A DNA stretch of 64,000 nucleotides from Pseudomonas sp. GOM6 (GCF_029537485.1 NZ_JARPUS010000008.1:124001-188000), one strand, 5' to 3'; counted from the stretch's first letter, positions 36,710 through 45,198 are shown. Notes: a model not told the origin generated them from the letters alone. Translations and numbers: made by a program.

Positions 36710-37029
36710 ACGAACCTCCTGTTGGTGAGTGGGGCTACACGCCAGGCCCATCTTGTTTGCCGGCCATCCTAGGCATGCCCGTTTCTGGGCGTGTTGCTCT
36801 GGATCAAGCGGCCGATCAGGCGAGGGTATGAGGGGGATCAAGGGGGGAGAAGGTGGCGCTGCTGTCTTCGCTGCGGCTGTTGTTCTGAACACAAGCGCCG
36901 GCCTTTAAGGCGAGCGGCGTGTAGCACCAGCGGGCGTTTTCCGAATGTGGGCCGGTCACGGGGCCCTACTGGCGTGCACTGCTGTCACTTTGCCGGTGTG
37001 AATACCGGCAGTTTGGGGGGCCAGGCTGA
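36710..37029. other. Intergenic region, no gene recognised
   Basis: About 320 bases between a hypothetical gene and the small Lys-rich gene's terminator. No open frame with a ribosome site or recognisable product was found on either strand. Confidence 0.5.
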
Positions 37030-37057
37030 AACAAAGCACCCGGCGGAAGCCGGGTGC
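37030..37057 (-). terminator. Rho-independent terminator of the small Lys-rich gene
   Basis: On the minus strand, perfect stem GCACCCGGC / GCCGGGTGC with loop TTCC followed by TTTGTTT. It begins 10 bases after the stop codon at 37067. Confidence 0.88.
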
Positions 37058-37066
37058 GGGGTTGGG

Positions 37067-37198
37067 TCAAGGTGAGGGAGCATGGCTGCCCAGCAAGGTG
37101 CTGCCGGACTTCTTGTTGCGCTTGGCCATGCGTTTTTCCTGGGCGCTTTTCAGGGGCTTTTTCTTCGCCTCCTTGTGCCTGTCCAGACCTTTGCTCAT
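37067..37198 (-). CDS. Small Lys-rich protein (43 residues)
   Basis: A minus-strand frame of 43 codons: MSKGLDRHKEAKKKPLKSAQ, then EKRMAKRNKKSGSTLLGSHA and PSP. It is strongly basic (about one third Lys/Arg) in its first 32 residues. GGAGG lies nine bases before ATG 37198 and a strong terminator follows, which together make translation likely. Small basic proteins starting MSKGxDxKKE... are common in Pseudomonas; their function is unknown, with nucleic-acid or ribosome binding a guess from charge. Confidence 0.75.
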   Translation of the reverse strand: MSKGLDRHKEAKKKPLKSAQEKRMAKRNKKSGSTLLGSHAPSP

Positions 37199-37323
37199 GG
37201 TGATGTCCTCCGCATTGAAGATTCAGCAGAAACAGCGTTTTTCAACGGTCATCACCACCTCCCAGACTGCGCCAGCCTGCGTTGCGTACTGTTTGCAGCA
37301 TAGTCCCGCGCAGAGCGGCAGGC

Positions 37324-37728
37324 TTAGCCGCGTGTCAGTTCGCGCAGCCTGGGCAGCACATGCAGTAGCAGCAGAGGTGCCAGGTCGTCGCTGTCATGGC
37401 TGGCGGGGCAATGCCAGCGCAGTTCCTCCAACTCGGCGGCGGGGGCTACTGCGTGGGCAAGGGCGGAGATGAATACCTGAGCCTGAATCTCGGTATCGGC
37501 TTCGTTGGCGGCAGGCGCGCGGAAGTTGCCCAGTGGCTGCAACTGGTCGCTGGGCAGACTCAGCTGCAACTCCTCATGCAGTTCGCGCAGCAGGCCGGCG
37601 ATGGCCGACTCACCAGGCTCCAGCTTGCCGCCGGGCAGCATGAAGGCTTGTGTGTCACGCTTGCGCACCAGGAGCAGGCGACCGTCCTGATCCAGCAGGC
37701 AGGCGGCGGCGATGGACAGCAAGGTCAT
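37324..37728 (-). CDS. NUDIX hydrolase
   Basis: A 134-residue Nudix protein with MTLLSIAAACLLDQDGRLLLVRKR at the start and the Nudix box GGKLEPGESAIAGLLRELHE followed by ELQL (residues 35-58), matching GX5EX7REUXEE; the usual Gly near the end of the box is Gln. Members hydrolyse nucleoside diphosphates linked to other groups; the substrate is not predictable. Its ATG overlaps the end of the upstream small gene by four bases (ATGA), so the two are coupled. Confidence 0.9.
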   Translation of the reverse strand: MTLLSIAAACLLDQDGRLLLVRKRDTQAFMLPGGKLEPGESAIAGLLRELHEELQLSLPSDQLQPLGNFRAPAANEADTEIQAQVFISALAHAVAPAAELEELRWHCPASHDSDDLAPLLLLHVLPRLRELTRG

Positions 37729-37913
37729 GTGTCGCTTAGACGCTGCAGGTCGCGGCGCACCATGGCCGCGTATTCGGGCGGGGAAAGGCGGTACAGCTCG
37801 GCGGCCACCCAGTCCAGCCAGCGCGCGCCAAGGTTGGCGCGCTCGGTCAGCAGGCGCCGGGCTTCCGCCTCGGCGCGTGCAGCGTGCTGCTGGTGGAACT
37901 GGCTGCGGCTCAC
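37725..37913 (-). CDS. Small hypothetical protein, 62 residues
   Basis: A short cytoplasmic protein beginning MSRSQFHQQHAARAEAEARR, mostly helical and basic, with WLDWVAAELYRLSPPEYAAM toward the end. I do not recognise a domain. It sits 9 bases after a yebC paralogue and overlaps the Nudix gene by four bases, so yebC, this gene and the Nudix gene probably form one transcript. Confidence 0.65.
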   Translation of the reverse strand: MSRSQFHQQHAARAEAEARRLLTERANLGARWLDWVAAELYRLSPPEYAAMVRRDLQRLSDT

Positions 37914-37922
37914 GCCGATGGC

Positions 37923-38624
37923 TTAGCCGGCCAGGCCGACGTAGACGTTTTGCACGTCGTCGTGGTTGTCGAGGGCTTCGAGGAAGGCTTCGACTTCCTC
38001 CATCTGCGCGTCGCTCAGGCCGCTCACCGGGTTCTTCGGCACGTAGCCGATCTTCGCCGAGTTGACGGTGAAGCCATGCTCCGGCAGGGCCTTGCACACG
38101 GCGTCGAGGTCGGTCATGTCGGTGATGAACAGGGTGTCGCCTTCCTCGGCCGGCTCGAAGTCCTGGGCACCGGCTTCGATGGCGGCCAGTTCCGGGTCGG
38201 CGCCACTGTCGGTGGAGGCCTCGATCAGGCCGACGTGGTTGAAGTCCCAGCTCACCGAGCCCGAGGCACCCATCTGGCCCTTGCGGAACAGCACGCGGAT
38301 CTCGGCCACGGTGCGGTTCAGGTTGTCGGTCAGGCATTCGACGATGACCGGCACCTGGTGTGGGGCGAAGCCTTCGTAGGTGGTGCGCTCGAAGTTGACG
38401 GTCTCACCCAGCAGGCCCGCACCTTTCTTGATGGCGCGCTCCAGGGTGTCCTTGGGCATCGAGGCCTTTTTCGCGGCATGCACGGCCACGCGCAGCTTGG
38501 CGTTGGTGTCCGGGTCGGCGCCGTTACGTGCAGCGACCATGATCTCCTTGACCAGGCGGCCGAAGATCTTGCCTCTGGCGTTGGCTGCGGCTTCTTTAGG
38601 TTTGGCTTTCCACTGTGCGCCCAT
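37923..38624 (-). CDS. YebC/PmpR family protein (TACO1-like)
   Basis: A 233-residue member of the YebC/TACO1 family, which includes translation factors that relieve ribosome stalling and proteins described as transcriptional regulators. It starts [20 protein letters not shown] rather than the MAGHSKWANIKHRK form of the ruvC-linked gene, so it is the second paralogue. Conserved segments are [38 protein letters not shown] and [22 protein letters not shown] 38624 is chosen; the longer frame lacks conservation. Confidence 0.9.
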   Translation of the reverse strand: MGAQWKAKPKEAAANARGKIFGRLVKEIMVAARNGADPDTNAKLRVAVHAAKKASMPKDTLERAIKKGAGLLGETVNFERTTYEGFAPHQVPVIVECLTDNLNRTVAEIRVLFRKGQMGASGSVSWDFNHVGLIEASTDSGADPELAAIEAGAQDFEPAEEGDTLFITDMTDLDAVCKALPEHGFTVNSAKIGYVPKNPVSGLSDAQMEEVEAFLEALDNHDDVQNVYVGLAG

Positions 38625-38800
38625 GGCGGTGTTCTCGCAGGTTGCGTCTAACGGAGCCCCGCACAGGCGAGGCGAACTAAAGGGAGCCGATTCTAACGGG
38701 TCTGCTTTCAGAGGGCGATGGTGGACATTGGCAGGTAGAGGCCGGCAGGGGCTCATCGGGCAGTAACGCCGAACGGCGCCTGAGCAGGCGCTTATCGGAG

Positions 38801-38820
38801 AAAGGCGCAGGTGCGCCTTT
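38801..38820 (-). terminator. Probable terminator of the DUF3597 gene
   Basis: Perfect palindrome AAAGGCGCA / TGCGCCTTT with a two-base apex, followed on the minus strand by TCTCC, so the U-tract is short. It lies 12 bases after the stop at 38833. Confidence 0.6.
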
Positions 38821-38832
38821 CCCGGTATTACC

Positions 38833-39219
38833 TCAATCGAGCAGGTCGGCCGGCACATTGCCGCCGTTGTCGGCCAGTTTCTGCAATACGGTTTTGTGCA
38901 GCCACATGTTCATCTGCGCCGAGTCACCCATTTTCTCGGCGGGGCAACCCAGCTCAGTGGCCAGTTCCTTGCGAGCGCCCAGGCTGCTGTCCAGGCCGAG
39001 CAATTTGAGCAGGTCGACGATGGAGACTTTCCAGTTGAGTTTCTCCGGGTGGCTGGCGGCCAGTCCTTCGAGCTTGGTCACCACATCGACTACCGCGATG
39101 GCCTGTGGCGCCGGCGCTGCGCTGGGTGCATCGGGCGCGGGGGCTGCGCTTGAGGTGGGGGCCGCTTGCGCTTCGTCGCCAAAGCCAAGCACTTGCAGAA
39201 TCTTGTTGAACAGGCCCAT
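38833..39219 (-). CDS. DUF3597 protein
   Basis: A 128-residue protein with an N-terminal helix [17 protein letters not shown], an Ala/Pro-rich linker (about residues 20-45) and a compact C-terminal domain ([58 protein letters not shown]), which is the DUF3597 pattern. Function is unknown; no signal peptide. GGAGG lies 8 bases before ATG 39219, which decides the start over an ATG seven codons upstream. Confidence 0.85.
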   Translation of the reverse strand: MGLFNKILQVLGFGDEAQAAPTSSAAPAPDAPSAAPAPQAIAVVDVVTKLEGLAASHPEKLNWKVSIVDLLKLLGLDSSLGARKELATELGCPAEKMGDSAQMNMWLHKTVLQKLADNGGNVPADLLD

Positions 39220-39278
39220 GGGGGTTCCCTCCATTGTCATGATGTGGAAGGGGAGCTTAGTTCATGGGGCTGTAGTCA

Positions 39279-39602
39279 TCAGTTGATGCGGCGGAATTCA
39301 TGCAGACCGTTGCTCAGGTGGCCACTGGCCTGGTCGATATTCAGCCGCGACGGGCTTTGGCCGTTGCGCAGGATCAGCGCGCCATGGCGATAGATCGCGG
39401 GAATCTGTCTGGTTTCGGGTTGATCGTCGCTCATGGTGAAGCGGGTTTCGTTGACCATGAACTGATCTTCGTTGCGCACGATATTCAGGGTGATAGTGGT
39501 CGAGCGGGTGTCCTGCCAGGTGCCGAGGTATTGCTCGCCTGGCTGCTCGCAGCCGCCGAGCAGGGTGCTGGCCAGGAGCATGGATGCGGTGAGTCCTTTC
39601 AT
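39279..39602 (-). CDS. Small putative lipoprotein
   Basis: A 107-residue protein with a lipoprotein signal peptide MKGLTASMLLASTLLGGC, where Cys18 would be lipidated. The mature domain begins EQPGEQYLGTWQDTRSTTIT, suggesting a small lipocalin-like or beta-rich fold of unknown function. AAGGA lies 7 bases before ATG 39602. It is a single gene between DUF3597 and the HPF-like gene. Confidence 0.75.
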   Translation of the reverse strand: MKGLTASMLLASTLLGGCEQPGEQYLGTWQDTRSTTITLNIVRNEDQFMVNETRFTMSDDQPETRQIPAIYRHGALILRNGQSPSRLNIDQASGHLSNGLHEFRRIN

Positions 39603-39823
39603 CTGCATTCCTTGCGTGGATGACTCGATGAGGCTGGAAGATGCCAGATAGAGCGGCTGCTGTCGACCGGGCAGCTCTCTTCAGGTGGCTGTGGAATATT
39701 GACCTGGCTCAGTCAAGAGTGTTTCTCGGTGCTTCGGGCTATCCATTTTGCTGCGAGGAGGCGTAGGCTGGAGTCGTCGCTGCAAGGCGACACATGGCTG
39801 AACGTTTGAATAAGGAAGGCTTT

Positions 39824-40240
39824 ATGCAAATCCAGGTTCATAGCGATAACCACATCGAAGGCAGCGCCCGTCTCGTCAGCTGGGTCAGCGCCACCATCAA
39901 CAGCCAACTGCAACGCTTCGAAGAGGAACTGACTCGCATCGTCGTTCACTTCAACGACGAGAATGGCCACAAGACCGGCAGCCACGACAAGCGCTGCCAG
40001 ATCGAAGCGCGGCCCAAGGGCCTGGCGCCGATCTCGGTGACCCACCATGCCGCATCCCTTGAGCACGCTCTCGATGGCGCCATGGAAAAACTCACCCACG
40101 CCCTCGAACACCAGATCGGCAAGCTGCGCCAGCGGCGCGGGCCGAGTCACCGCGATACGCTGGAGGGCGGCAACAGCAGCGCCCAGGACCAGATGCTGGA
40201 AGAAGACTTCATGACCCAGCAGCTGCAACGTAGCGCCTAA
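39824..40240 (+). CDS. HPF/RaiA-family ribosome-associated protein
   Basis: A 138-residue protein with the HPF/YfiA fold: MQIQVHSDNHIEGSARLVSW start, FEEELTRIVVHFNDENGHKT near residue 33, and KRCQIEARPKGLAPISVTHH near 58, followed by a helical segment HALDGAMEKLTHALEHQIGK. Members bind the 30S subunit during stress or stationary phase; this one is longer than the short HPF and lacks the long-form dimerisation domain, so it may be a distinct paralogue. AAGGAAGG precedes ATG 39824. A bidirectional terminator follows. Confidence 0.8.
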   Translation: MQIQVHSDNHIEGSARLVSWVSATINSQLQRFEEELTRIVVHFNDENGHKTGSHDKRCQIEARPKGLAPISVTHHAASLEHALDGAMEKLTHALEHQIGKLRQRRGPSHRDTLEGGNSSAQDQMLEEDFMTQQLQRSA

Positions 40241-40254
40241 CTATTTCAAAGGCA

Positions 40255-40293
40255 TAAAAAAGCCGCCGGTGGCTCTGCTACCGGCGGCTTTTT
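40255..40293. terminator. Bidirectional terminator between hpf-like and ppiC genes
   Basis: Stem AGCCGCCGGT / ACCGGCGGCT (40261-40270 and 40280-40289), with AAAAAA before and TTTT after, so it serves both convergent genes. Confidence 0.92.
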
Positions 40294-40305
40294 GTTGGGC
40301 GGCTA

Positions 40306-40587
40306 TCAGTCCTGGCGGCTGGTAACTTCCACCAGGTGGTAACCGAACTGGGTTTTCACCGGACCTTGTACCACGCCGACCGGGGCACTGAAGACGACCT
40401 GGTCGAATTCGCGGACCATCTGGCCGGGGCCGAAGGAACCGAGGTTGCCGCCGTCACGGCTGGACGGGCAGGTGGAGTTGTCCTTGGCGACCTGGGCGAA
40501 GTCGGCACCACCTTCGATGGCGGCTTTCAGTTCGTTGCACTTGGCTTCGCTGGCAACCAGGATGTGACGGGCAGAGGCGCGGGGCAT
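40306..40587 (-). CDS. ppiC: Parvulin-type peptidyl-prolyl isomerase PpiC
   Basis: A 93-residue cytoplasmic parvulin that catalyses cis-trans isomerisation of prolyl bonds. The sequence SARHILVASEAKCNELKAAI, followed by FAQVAKDNSTCPSSRDGG, NLGSFGPGQMVREFDQVVFS and TQFGYHLVEV, matches PpiC over its full length. AGGAG lies before ATG 40587; the longer frame is rejected. It shares a bidirectional terminator with the HPF-like gene. Confidence 0.95.
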   Translation of the reverse strand: MPRASARHILVASEAKCNELKAAIEGGADFAQVAKDNSTCPSSRDGGNLGSFGPGQMVREFDQVVFSAPVGVVQGPVKTQFGYHLVEVTSRQD

Positions 40588-40619
40588 GGGAGTATCTCCT
40601 TTCAAGAAAGGTGCAGAGA

Positions 40620-41201
40620 CTAGCTCAGGGCGAGCCTCGCTGCATCTAACTCCGTCTGTTGGCGTTGCCTTTGCCACTCCTCACGGCTGATCTCCCACAC
40701 CTGGCTGGGCAAGCGGCCGCAGACATAATCGCTCTCGCCGGTGGCCACCAGGCGCATGCCGCTGCGCTCGGACATGCGTTGCGAGGCGGCGTTGGCCACG
40801 GCTTTCGGGGCTTGCAGCAAGGGTTTGTGCAGCGTCCCGAACCAATAGTCGGTGACCGCCGTGCAGGCTTCCTGCATCAGGCCCCGGCCTTGCCACTGCG
40901 GGTCGAGCCAGAAGCCGCGGTTGTTGCCGGCTTCTTCGTACAGGCTGATCAGACCGATCACCTGTTCGGGCTGCTCCAGCGGGCGCAGGGTCCAGTGCCA
41001 CTCGCTGCCGCGCGCCATGCCGGCAAGCGCCACATCACGCACATACTTCAGCGCACCGTCGGCGGGGTAGGGCCAAGGCACCCGGTTGGCCAGGTAGCGG
41101 ACGATTTCCCACTGCGCAAAGATGCGCTGGATGGCCGGGGCGTCGGCCAACTCCAGCGGTTGCAGGAGCAGGCGCGCGGTGCTGAAGGTGGGGAGGTGCA
41201 T
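40620..41201 (-). CDS. GNAT acetyltransferase, RimJ/RimL type
   Basis: A 193-residue acetyltransferase. FSTARLLLQPLELADAPAIQ is the typical RimJ/RimL start; the acetyl-CoA pyrophosphate loop is in GFWLDPQWQGRGLMQEACTA near residue 95. Members acetylate N termini of proteins or small amines; the substrate is unknown. AAGGA precedes the ATG. Confidence 0.88.
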   Translation of the reverse strand: MHLPTFSTARLLLQPLELADAPAIQRIFAQWEIVRYLANRVPWPYPADGALKYVRDVALAGMARGSEWHWTLRPLEQPEQVIGLISLYEEAGNNRGFWLDPQWQGRGLMQEACTAVTDYWFGTLHKPLLQAPKAVANAASQRMSERSGMRLVATGESDYVCGRLPSQVWEISREEWQRQRQQTELDAARLALS

Positions 41202-41281
41202 GGTCTTTCCTTGAGGCGGGGCCTATCCGTGGCAGGGGCGCCCAATCTAGATGCAGAGGGCTGCCCGCTCAAGGGGGATTG

Positions 41282-41872
41282 TCAGGCCGGCTGACCGAGC
41301 ACCTGGCTCAGGTGCTGCTGGTAGCGCAGCACATCCGCCTCGATGTTCGGGCGCTTCATCACGTCGACGCAGAGGAAGGTCGGCAGCGCGCTCATGCCAA
41401 GGAACTGATTGGCCTTGTGGAAAGGGAAGTAGACCGCGTCCACGCCCTTGGCTTCGAAGAAATCGGTGGGGTCGTCGAAGGCCTGCTGCGGGGCATTCCA
41501 GGTCAGCGACAGCATGTACTGCTTGCCGTGCACCAGGCCGCCGCTGCCGTATTTCTGCGAGGCATCGGAGCGGGTGCGGCCATCGTTGGCGTACAGGCTG
41601 CCGTGGCCGGCGGTGAACACTTCGTCGATGTATTTCTTCACCGTCCAGGGGGCGCCCATCCACCAGCCGGGCATCTGGTAGATGACCACGTCGGCCCAAA
41701 GGAATTTCTCGACCTCTTCGGCAACGTCGTAGCCGCCATCGATAAAGGTCTGCTTGAGTTCGAAGCCGGCGCGGTCGAGGTGGGCGAGGGCTGTGTCGTG
41801 CAATGTCGCGTTGTAGCGGCCGTCGGAGTGGGCGAACTGTTTGCCACCGTTGAGGAGCAGGATTTTCTTCAT
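41282..41872 (-). CDS. mdaB: NAD(P)H-quinone oxidoreductase MdaB
   Basis: A 196-residue flavodoxin-fold protein matching MdaB over its full length. MKKILLLNGGKQFAHSDGRY is the FAD-binding start, VVIYQMPGWWMGAPWTVKKY near residue 60 and LTWNAPQQAFDDPTDFFEAK near 120 are characteristic. MdaB reduces quinones by two electrons and protects against oxidative stress. It is divergent from a YgiN-like quinol monooxygenase gene, and the two E. coli homologues are also neighbours and linked in quinone redox cycling. Confidence 0.93.
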   Translation of the reverse strand: MKKILLLNGGKQFAHSDGRYNATLHDTALAHLDRAGFELKQTFIDGGYDVAEEVEKFLWADVVIYQMPGWWMGAPWTVKKYIDEVFTAGHGSLYANDGRTRSDASQKYGSGGLVHGKQYMLSLTWNAPQQAFDDPTDFFEAKGVDAVYFPFHKANQFLGMSALPTFLCVDVMKRPNIEADVLRYQQHLSQVLGQPA

Positions 41873-42022
41873 GGCATGGGCCTCCGTAAACAATGGATGG
41901 CAGGCTACGGATTCGGCGGGCACAGAAAAACCCAGGCATAGGCAAATGATATTTGCCGAAAAGGCATGAATTTTACGAATAGGCTTGCGCTAGGGTTGAT
42001 AAAAACCTTAACGGAGTCCGTC

Positions 42023-42328
42023 ATGACCATGCCCTATGGCTTCATCCTGCATGCCCACGTTCGCCCGGAGATGGCCGAGGCCTTCGCCGAACTGTTCCTG
42101 GCCTATGTGGCGTCCAGTCGTGCCGAGCAGGGCTGTATTGCCTACCACATGCTGCGCGATGCGCAGGATCCCAATCTGTTCATCTTCTACGAGGTCTGGC
42201 AGTCCCGTGAGCATCTGGCGCAGCACAGTGCGTTGCCGCATATGCGCGAGTTCCATGAGCGGCGCATGGAGTACCTGAGTCGTGAGTTCGAGATCCGCGA
42301 GATCGAGATGCTCAGCCCGGCGCATTGA
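42023..42328 (+). CDS. Antibiotic biosynthesis monooxygenase family (YgiN-like quinol monooxygenase)
   Basis: A 101-residue dimeric ferredoxin-like fold protein: HAHVRPEMAEAFAELFLAYV, then GCIAYHMLRDAQDPNLFIFY and EVWQSREHLAQHSALPHMRE are classic ABM-domain segments. E. coli YgiN oxidises menadiol and works with MdaB in a quinone cycle; the divergent mdaB supports the same role here. GGAG lies 6-7 bases before ATG 42023; the longer frame is not supported. Confidence 0.87.
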   Translation: MTMPYGFILHAHVRPEMAEAFAELFLAYVASSRAEQGCIAYHMLRDAQDPNLFIFYEVWQSREHLAQHSALPHMREFHERRMEYLSREFEIREIEMLSPAH

Positions 42329-42646
42329 TGGCTGCTGTTCACCTGACGGCATGTGGTCATGAGAGCGCGTGTTGCAATCATCCTTGTGGCCTAGTCAGGT
42401 TGCGGGTTCCACGGCCTGTGGCAGCGCGGGGCGGGTGTATGGCCCTTGGCATTTTGCACCGATGCCATTGGACGGCGCCGGTGGACGGGCACTCCGGACA
42501 GGGCGGCAAGGCCCTTCCCGCCAGCGGCAATACACTGCCATGAAAACAGTTGGCGTAATGGCTGTGGCCCAGTATTTTCAAGGCCTGCGTGGAAGTGGCG
42601 CGCATCCTGCTTGATAGGCATGCGTTGAATTTTCAGGAACTCGGCC
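42329..42646. other. Intergenic region, no gene recognised
   Basis: About 318 bases between the ygiN-like gene and the next hypothetical gene. Short open frames lack ribosome sites or family resemblance. AGGA shortly before 42647 belongs to the following gene. Confidence 0.5.
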
Positions 42647-43102
42647 ATGACCACTATCAACAGCACTTCGCCGCTGACCAGCTATCTGGCCGGCATCAGC
42701 AAGTCGGCTGCCAGCAGTTCGAGCAGTGCCGAAGACAATACCAACAGCGATCCGGTGGCCGAGGTGCGTCGCCTGGCTGCGCAGATGGTGGCGCGCAGCG
42801 AGGGCGGCCTCTTGCGTGCGCTGAACAGCAGCAATCAGGCGTCGCCCTCAGCCTTGCGCAGTGATCGGGTCGACCAGAGCAGCGGTTTGAGCGGCTCATC
42901 CGCACAGATCCAGCTGCCCGACGTCTCGGTCATGGATCGCGACGATGCCGCCAAACTGCTGGTGCAGGTCGACAAGTTGATCGATGCCGGCCTTGGCGAC
43001 AGCACCCGCTTCGTCGGCTTCAACGCTGGTCAGCAGACCGACTCGCTGGCGACCTACCGCGACTGGCTGCAGGAACGCGGCGGGATCAGCGTCTACGTTT
43101 GA
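42647..43102 (+). CDS. Hypothetical protein, 151 residues
   Basis: I do not recognise this family. The N terminus is Ser/Thr-rich and probably disordered (SKSAASSSSSAEDNTNSDP); a compact C-terminal part contains LPDVSVMDRDDAAKLLVQVD and ends ATYRDWLQERGGISVYV. There is no signal peptide or membrane segment. AGGA lies 8 bases before the ATG. The Ser-rich N terminus resembles secretion signals of some type III substrates, but nothing else supports that. Confidence 0.65.
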   Translation: MTTINSTSPLTSYLAGISKSAASSSSSAEDNTNSDPVAEVRRLAAQMVARSEGGLLRALNSSNQASPSALRSDRVDQSSGLSGSSAQIQLPDVSVMDRDDAAKLLVQVDKLIDAGLGDSTRFVGFNAGQQTDSLATYRDWLQERGGISVYV

Positions 43103-43308
43103 GCCCCGTTAAGGCTCTCCTGACTGTCGTCCATACGGCGTTAAAAGCGGCATCGGCAAGTCGTTTGCGGCTCACGCACCTCAGTGCGGCCCCGCAGGGG
43201 CGAGCGAAGCGGGTCATGCTCCGTAAACTCGCGTGCGAGCCCAGCGCGCTTCCTCAGCCGTTTTTGTGGGGCCGCCTAGGCCTTGTCTGGCCTTAATTCA
43301 GAAGGCCC

Positions 43309-44148
43309 TTAGCGGGTTCGTCTCGCCTGCAGCGTATAGCTGAGCGGCACGCGTTCGCGGCCACTGCGCAGGCGCCATTCTTCGTCCGGCCCCATTTCCA
43401 TCTGCCCTGGCAGCGCTTCCCAGGGCAGGCTGTCGTGCTCTTCCAGTGCGCTGATCTCCAGGCCGTGGCGGAGCAGGGCCGTGACGATTTCGCCAAGACC
43501 GTGGTTCCACTCGTGGGTTGTTCGGGCGCTCAAGGGACGAGTGGTTTGCACATAGGTGTGGGCGTCGTCCCAGACCATCGGCGCGACATGCTCGAAGTAG
43601 GGGTGGCGAATCACCAGCTCGTCCGCGCGCTCTTCATCCAGGCTGAACATCAGCGGATGTCCTTCACGCAGGAACAGACGCCCGCCCGGCTTGAGCAGGG
43701 CGGCCACGCTGCGGGCCCAATCGTCGATGCGCGGTAGCCAGTTCAGCGCGCCGATGCCGGTGTAGACCAGATCGAAACTGGCCGGAGGTAGGGCCGTGGC
43801 GGCGTCGTAGACCGAGGCTTCGACATAGTCGATGGCCATCCTGCAGCGCTGTGCCAGCGTGCGTGCCTGGGCCAGCGAGACGGGGGAGAAGTCCAGGCCG
43901 CTCATCCGTGCGCCGAGGCGGGCCAGCGACAGGGTGTCGGTGCCGATATGGCACTGCAGGTGCACGGCGCGCAGGTTGGCGATATCCCCCAGGCGCGGCA
44001 GGTCGAAGCGCACCACCGATGAAAGGTGGCTGGGGTCGGCGACAAAGACTTCGGCCTGGTAATCCGGTGAGGCGGCGTGCAGCTCGGCGCGATCATCCCA
44101 GTTGGCGCGATTCAGAGCGAACGAGTTCAATTCCTGAGACCTGTTCAT
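43309..44148 (-). CDS. SAM-dependent class I methyltransferase
   Basis: A 279-residue methyltransferase. AdoMet-binding segments are VHLQCHIGTDTLSLARLGAR (motif I, near residue 66), SGLDFSPVSLAQARTLAQ and FDLVYTGIGALNWLPRIDDW (motif IV, near 130), followed by LLKPGGRLFLREGHP. The acceptor is unknown. GGAG lies before ATG 44148, which is chosen over a longer frame. It is divergent from the CAP-domain gene. Confidence 0.88.
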   Translation of the reverse strand: MNRSQELNSFALNRANWDDRAELHAASPDYQAEVFVADPSHLSSVVRFDLPRLGDIANLRAVHLQCHIGTDTLSLARLGARMSGLDFSPVSLAQARTLAQRCRMAIDYVEASVYDAATALPPASFDLVYTGIGALNWLPRIDDWARSVAALLKPGGRLFLREGHPLMFSLDEERADELVIRHPYFEHVAPMVWDDAHTYVQTTRPLSARTTHEWNHGLGEIVTALLRHGLEISALEEHDSLPWEALPGQMEMGPDEEWRLRSGRERVPLSYTLQARRTR

Positions 44149-44271
44149 GTAGGCACTCCATTGCTCGGGAACGCAGACGGTAGTCTGTGGGTCTTCAACC
44201 GACAAGCTTCGCATTTCCTGTCGCCTTGGTACGCGGCATGATGGCTCATAAGAAACATTTGGGGGATTTCA

Positions 44272-45120
44272 ATGCATTCAAACCCGTCCGTCTTGGGCTG
44301 CGCACTGCTCGTGCTCGGCCTGTTCAGTTCGGCTGTACAGGCCGCCGATGAGGCGCAGCTGATCGAGGCGATCAATGCCTACCGCAATCAGGCCCAGCCT
44401 TGTGGCGAGCAGGCGTCGCCGGAATTGCCGCCGCTGGCGGTCGATGCGCGTTTGATCCTGCCGGCCAGCGGTGGTGTGGACCTGCAGGATGCCCTGGCGC
44501 GCGCCGCCTATCCCATGGTCAATGTGCAGGCCATCACCCTGTCCGGGCCGCGGGATGCGGCGGCGGCCATGCAGGCGTTGCAGGAGAGCTTCTGCCAGGT
44601 GGTGCTGGACCCGCAGTTCGTCGACATCGGTGTCAGTCGCGCCGACCGCGATTGGCGCATCGTGCTGGCGCGGCCATTGCTCGGCGGGCGGCTGGGCAGC
44701 AGCCAGGCGGAGGGCGAGAAGCTGCTGGAGCGGGTCAATCGCGCCCGCAGTCAGACCCGCCAGTGCGGCGGCAAGGATTATCCTTCAGCTCCGGCGCTGA
44801 CCTGGAACGCCACCCTGGCGGGCACGGCCGAGGGTCATAGCCGGGCCATGGCCAATGGCAATTTCTTCGATCATCGCGACCCGGATGGCCGCACCCCGGG
44901 TGACCGGGCGGAACTGGCTGGCTATAGCGGCCAGCTCATTGGCGAGAACATCGCCGCCGGCCTGGATGAGGTGGAGAAGGTGGTTAGCGGGTGGCTGGCC
45001 AGCCCCGGCCACTGCGCCAACCTGATGAATGCTCAGTACAGCGAGCTGGGCGCGGCCTATGCGGTCGACCCGAAGAGCAACGCGGGGATCTACTGGACGG
45101 CGCTGTTCGGTGCGCCGTGA
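44272..45120 (+). CDS. Secreted CAP-domain (SCP/PR-1-like) protein
   Basis: A 282-residue exported protein with signal peptide ending AVQAA. The C-terminal half (about residues 150-280) is a canonical CAP domain: LLERVNRARSQTRQCGGKDY, HSRAMANGNFFDHRDPDGRT, LIGENIAAGLDEVEKVVSGW and PGHCANLMNAQYSELGAAYA. The N-terminal half begins LIEAINAYRNQAQPCGEQAS, similar to the CAP start, and looks like a degenerate second copy. Function of bacterial CAP proteins is mostly unknown. Confidence 0.85.
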   Translation: MHSNPSVLGCALLVLGLFSSAVQAADEAQLIEAINAYRNQAQPCGEQASPELPPLAVDARLILPASGGVDLQDALARAAYPMVNVQAITLSGPRDAAAAMQALQESFCQVVLDPQFVDIGVSRADRDWRIVLARPLLGGRLGSSQAEGEKLLERVNRARSQTRQCGGKDYPSAPALTWNATLAGTAEGHSRAMANGNFFDHRDPDGRTPGDRAELAGYSGQLIGENIAAGLDEVEKVVSGWLASPGHCANLMNAQYSELGAAYAVDPKSNAGIYWTALFGAP

Positions 45121-45198
45121 GGCGGATGCCGGCTCGTTGGGCTAGGCAACTGCTCAGACCGCTAATGCTGTTCACATAAGCCAAACTCGGCTCGGTTT

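Noticed and set aside
42647..43102. Type III effector based on Ser-rich N terminus
   Set aside because: A Ser-rich start alone is not diagnostic and there are no secretion genes or chaperone-like neighbour nearby.
43103..43308. Possible repeat between the 151-residue hypothetical gene and the methyltransferase gene
   Set aside because: Several short inverted runs are present but no second copy was found in the window, so it is not called a repeat.
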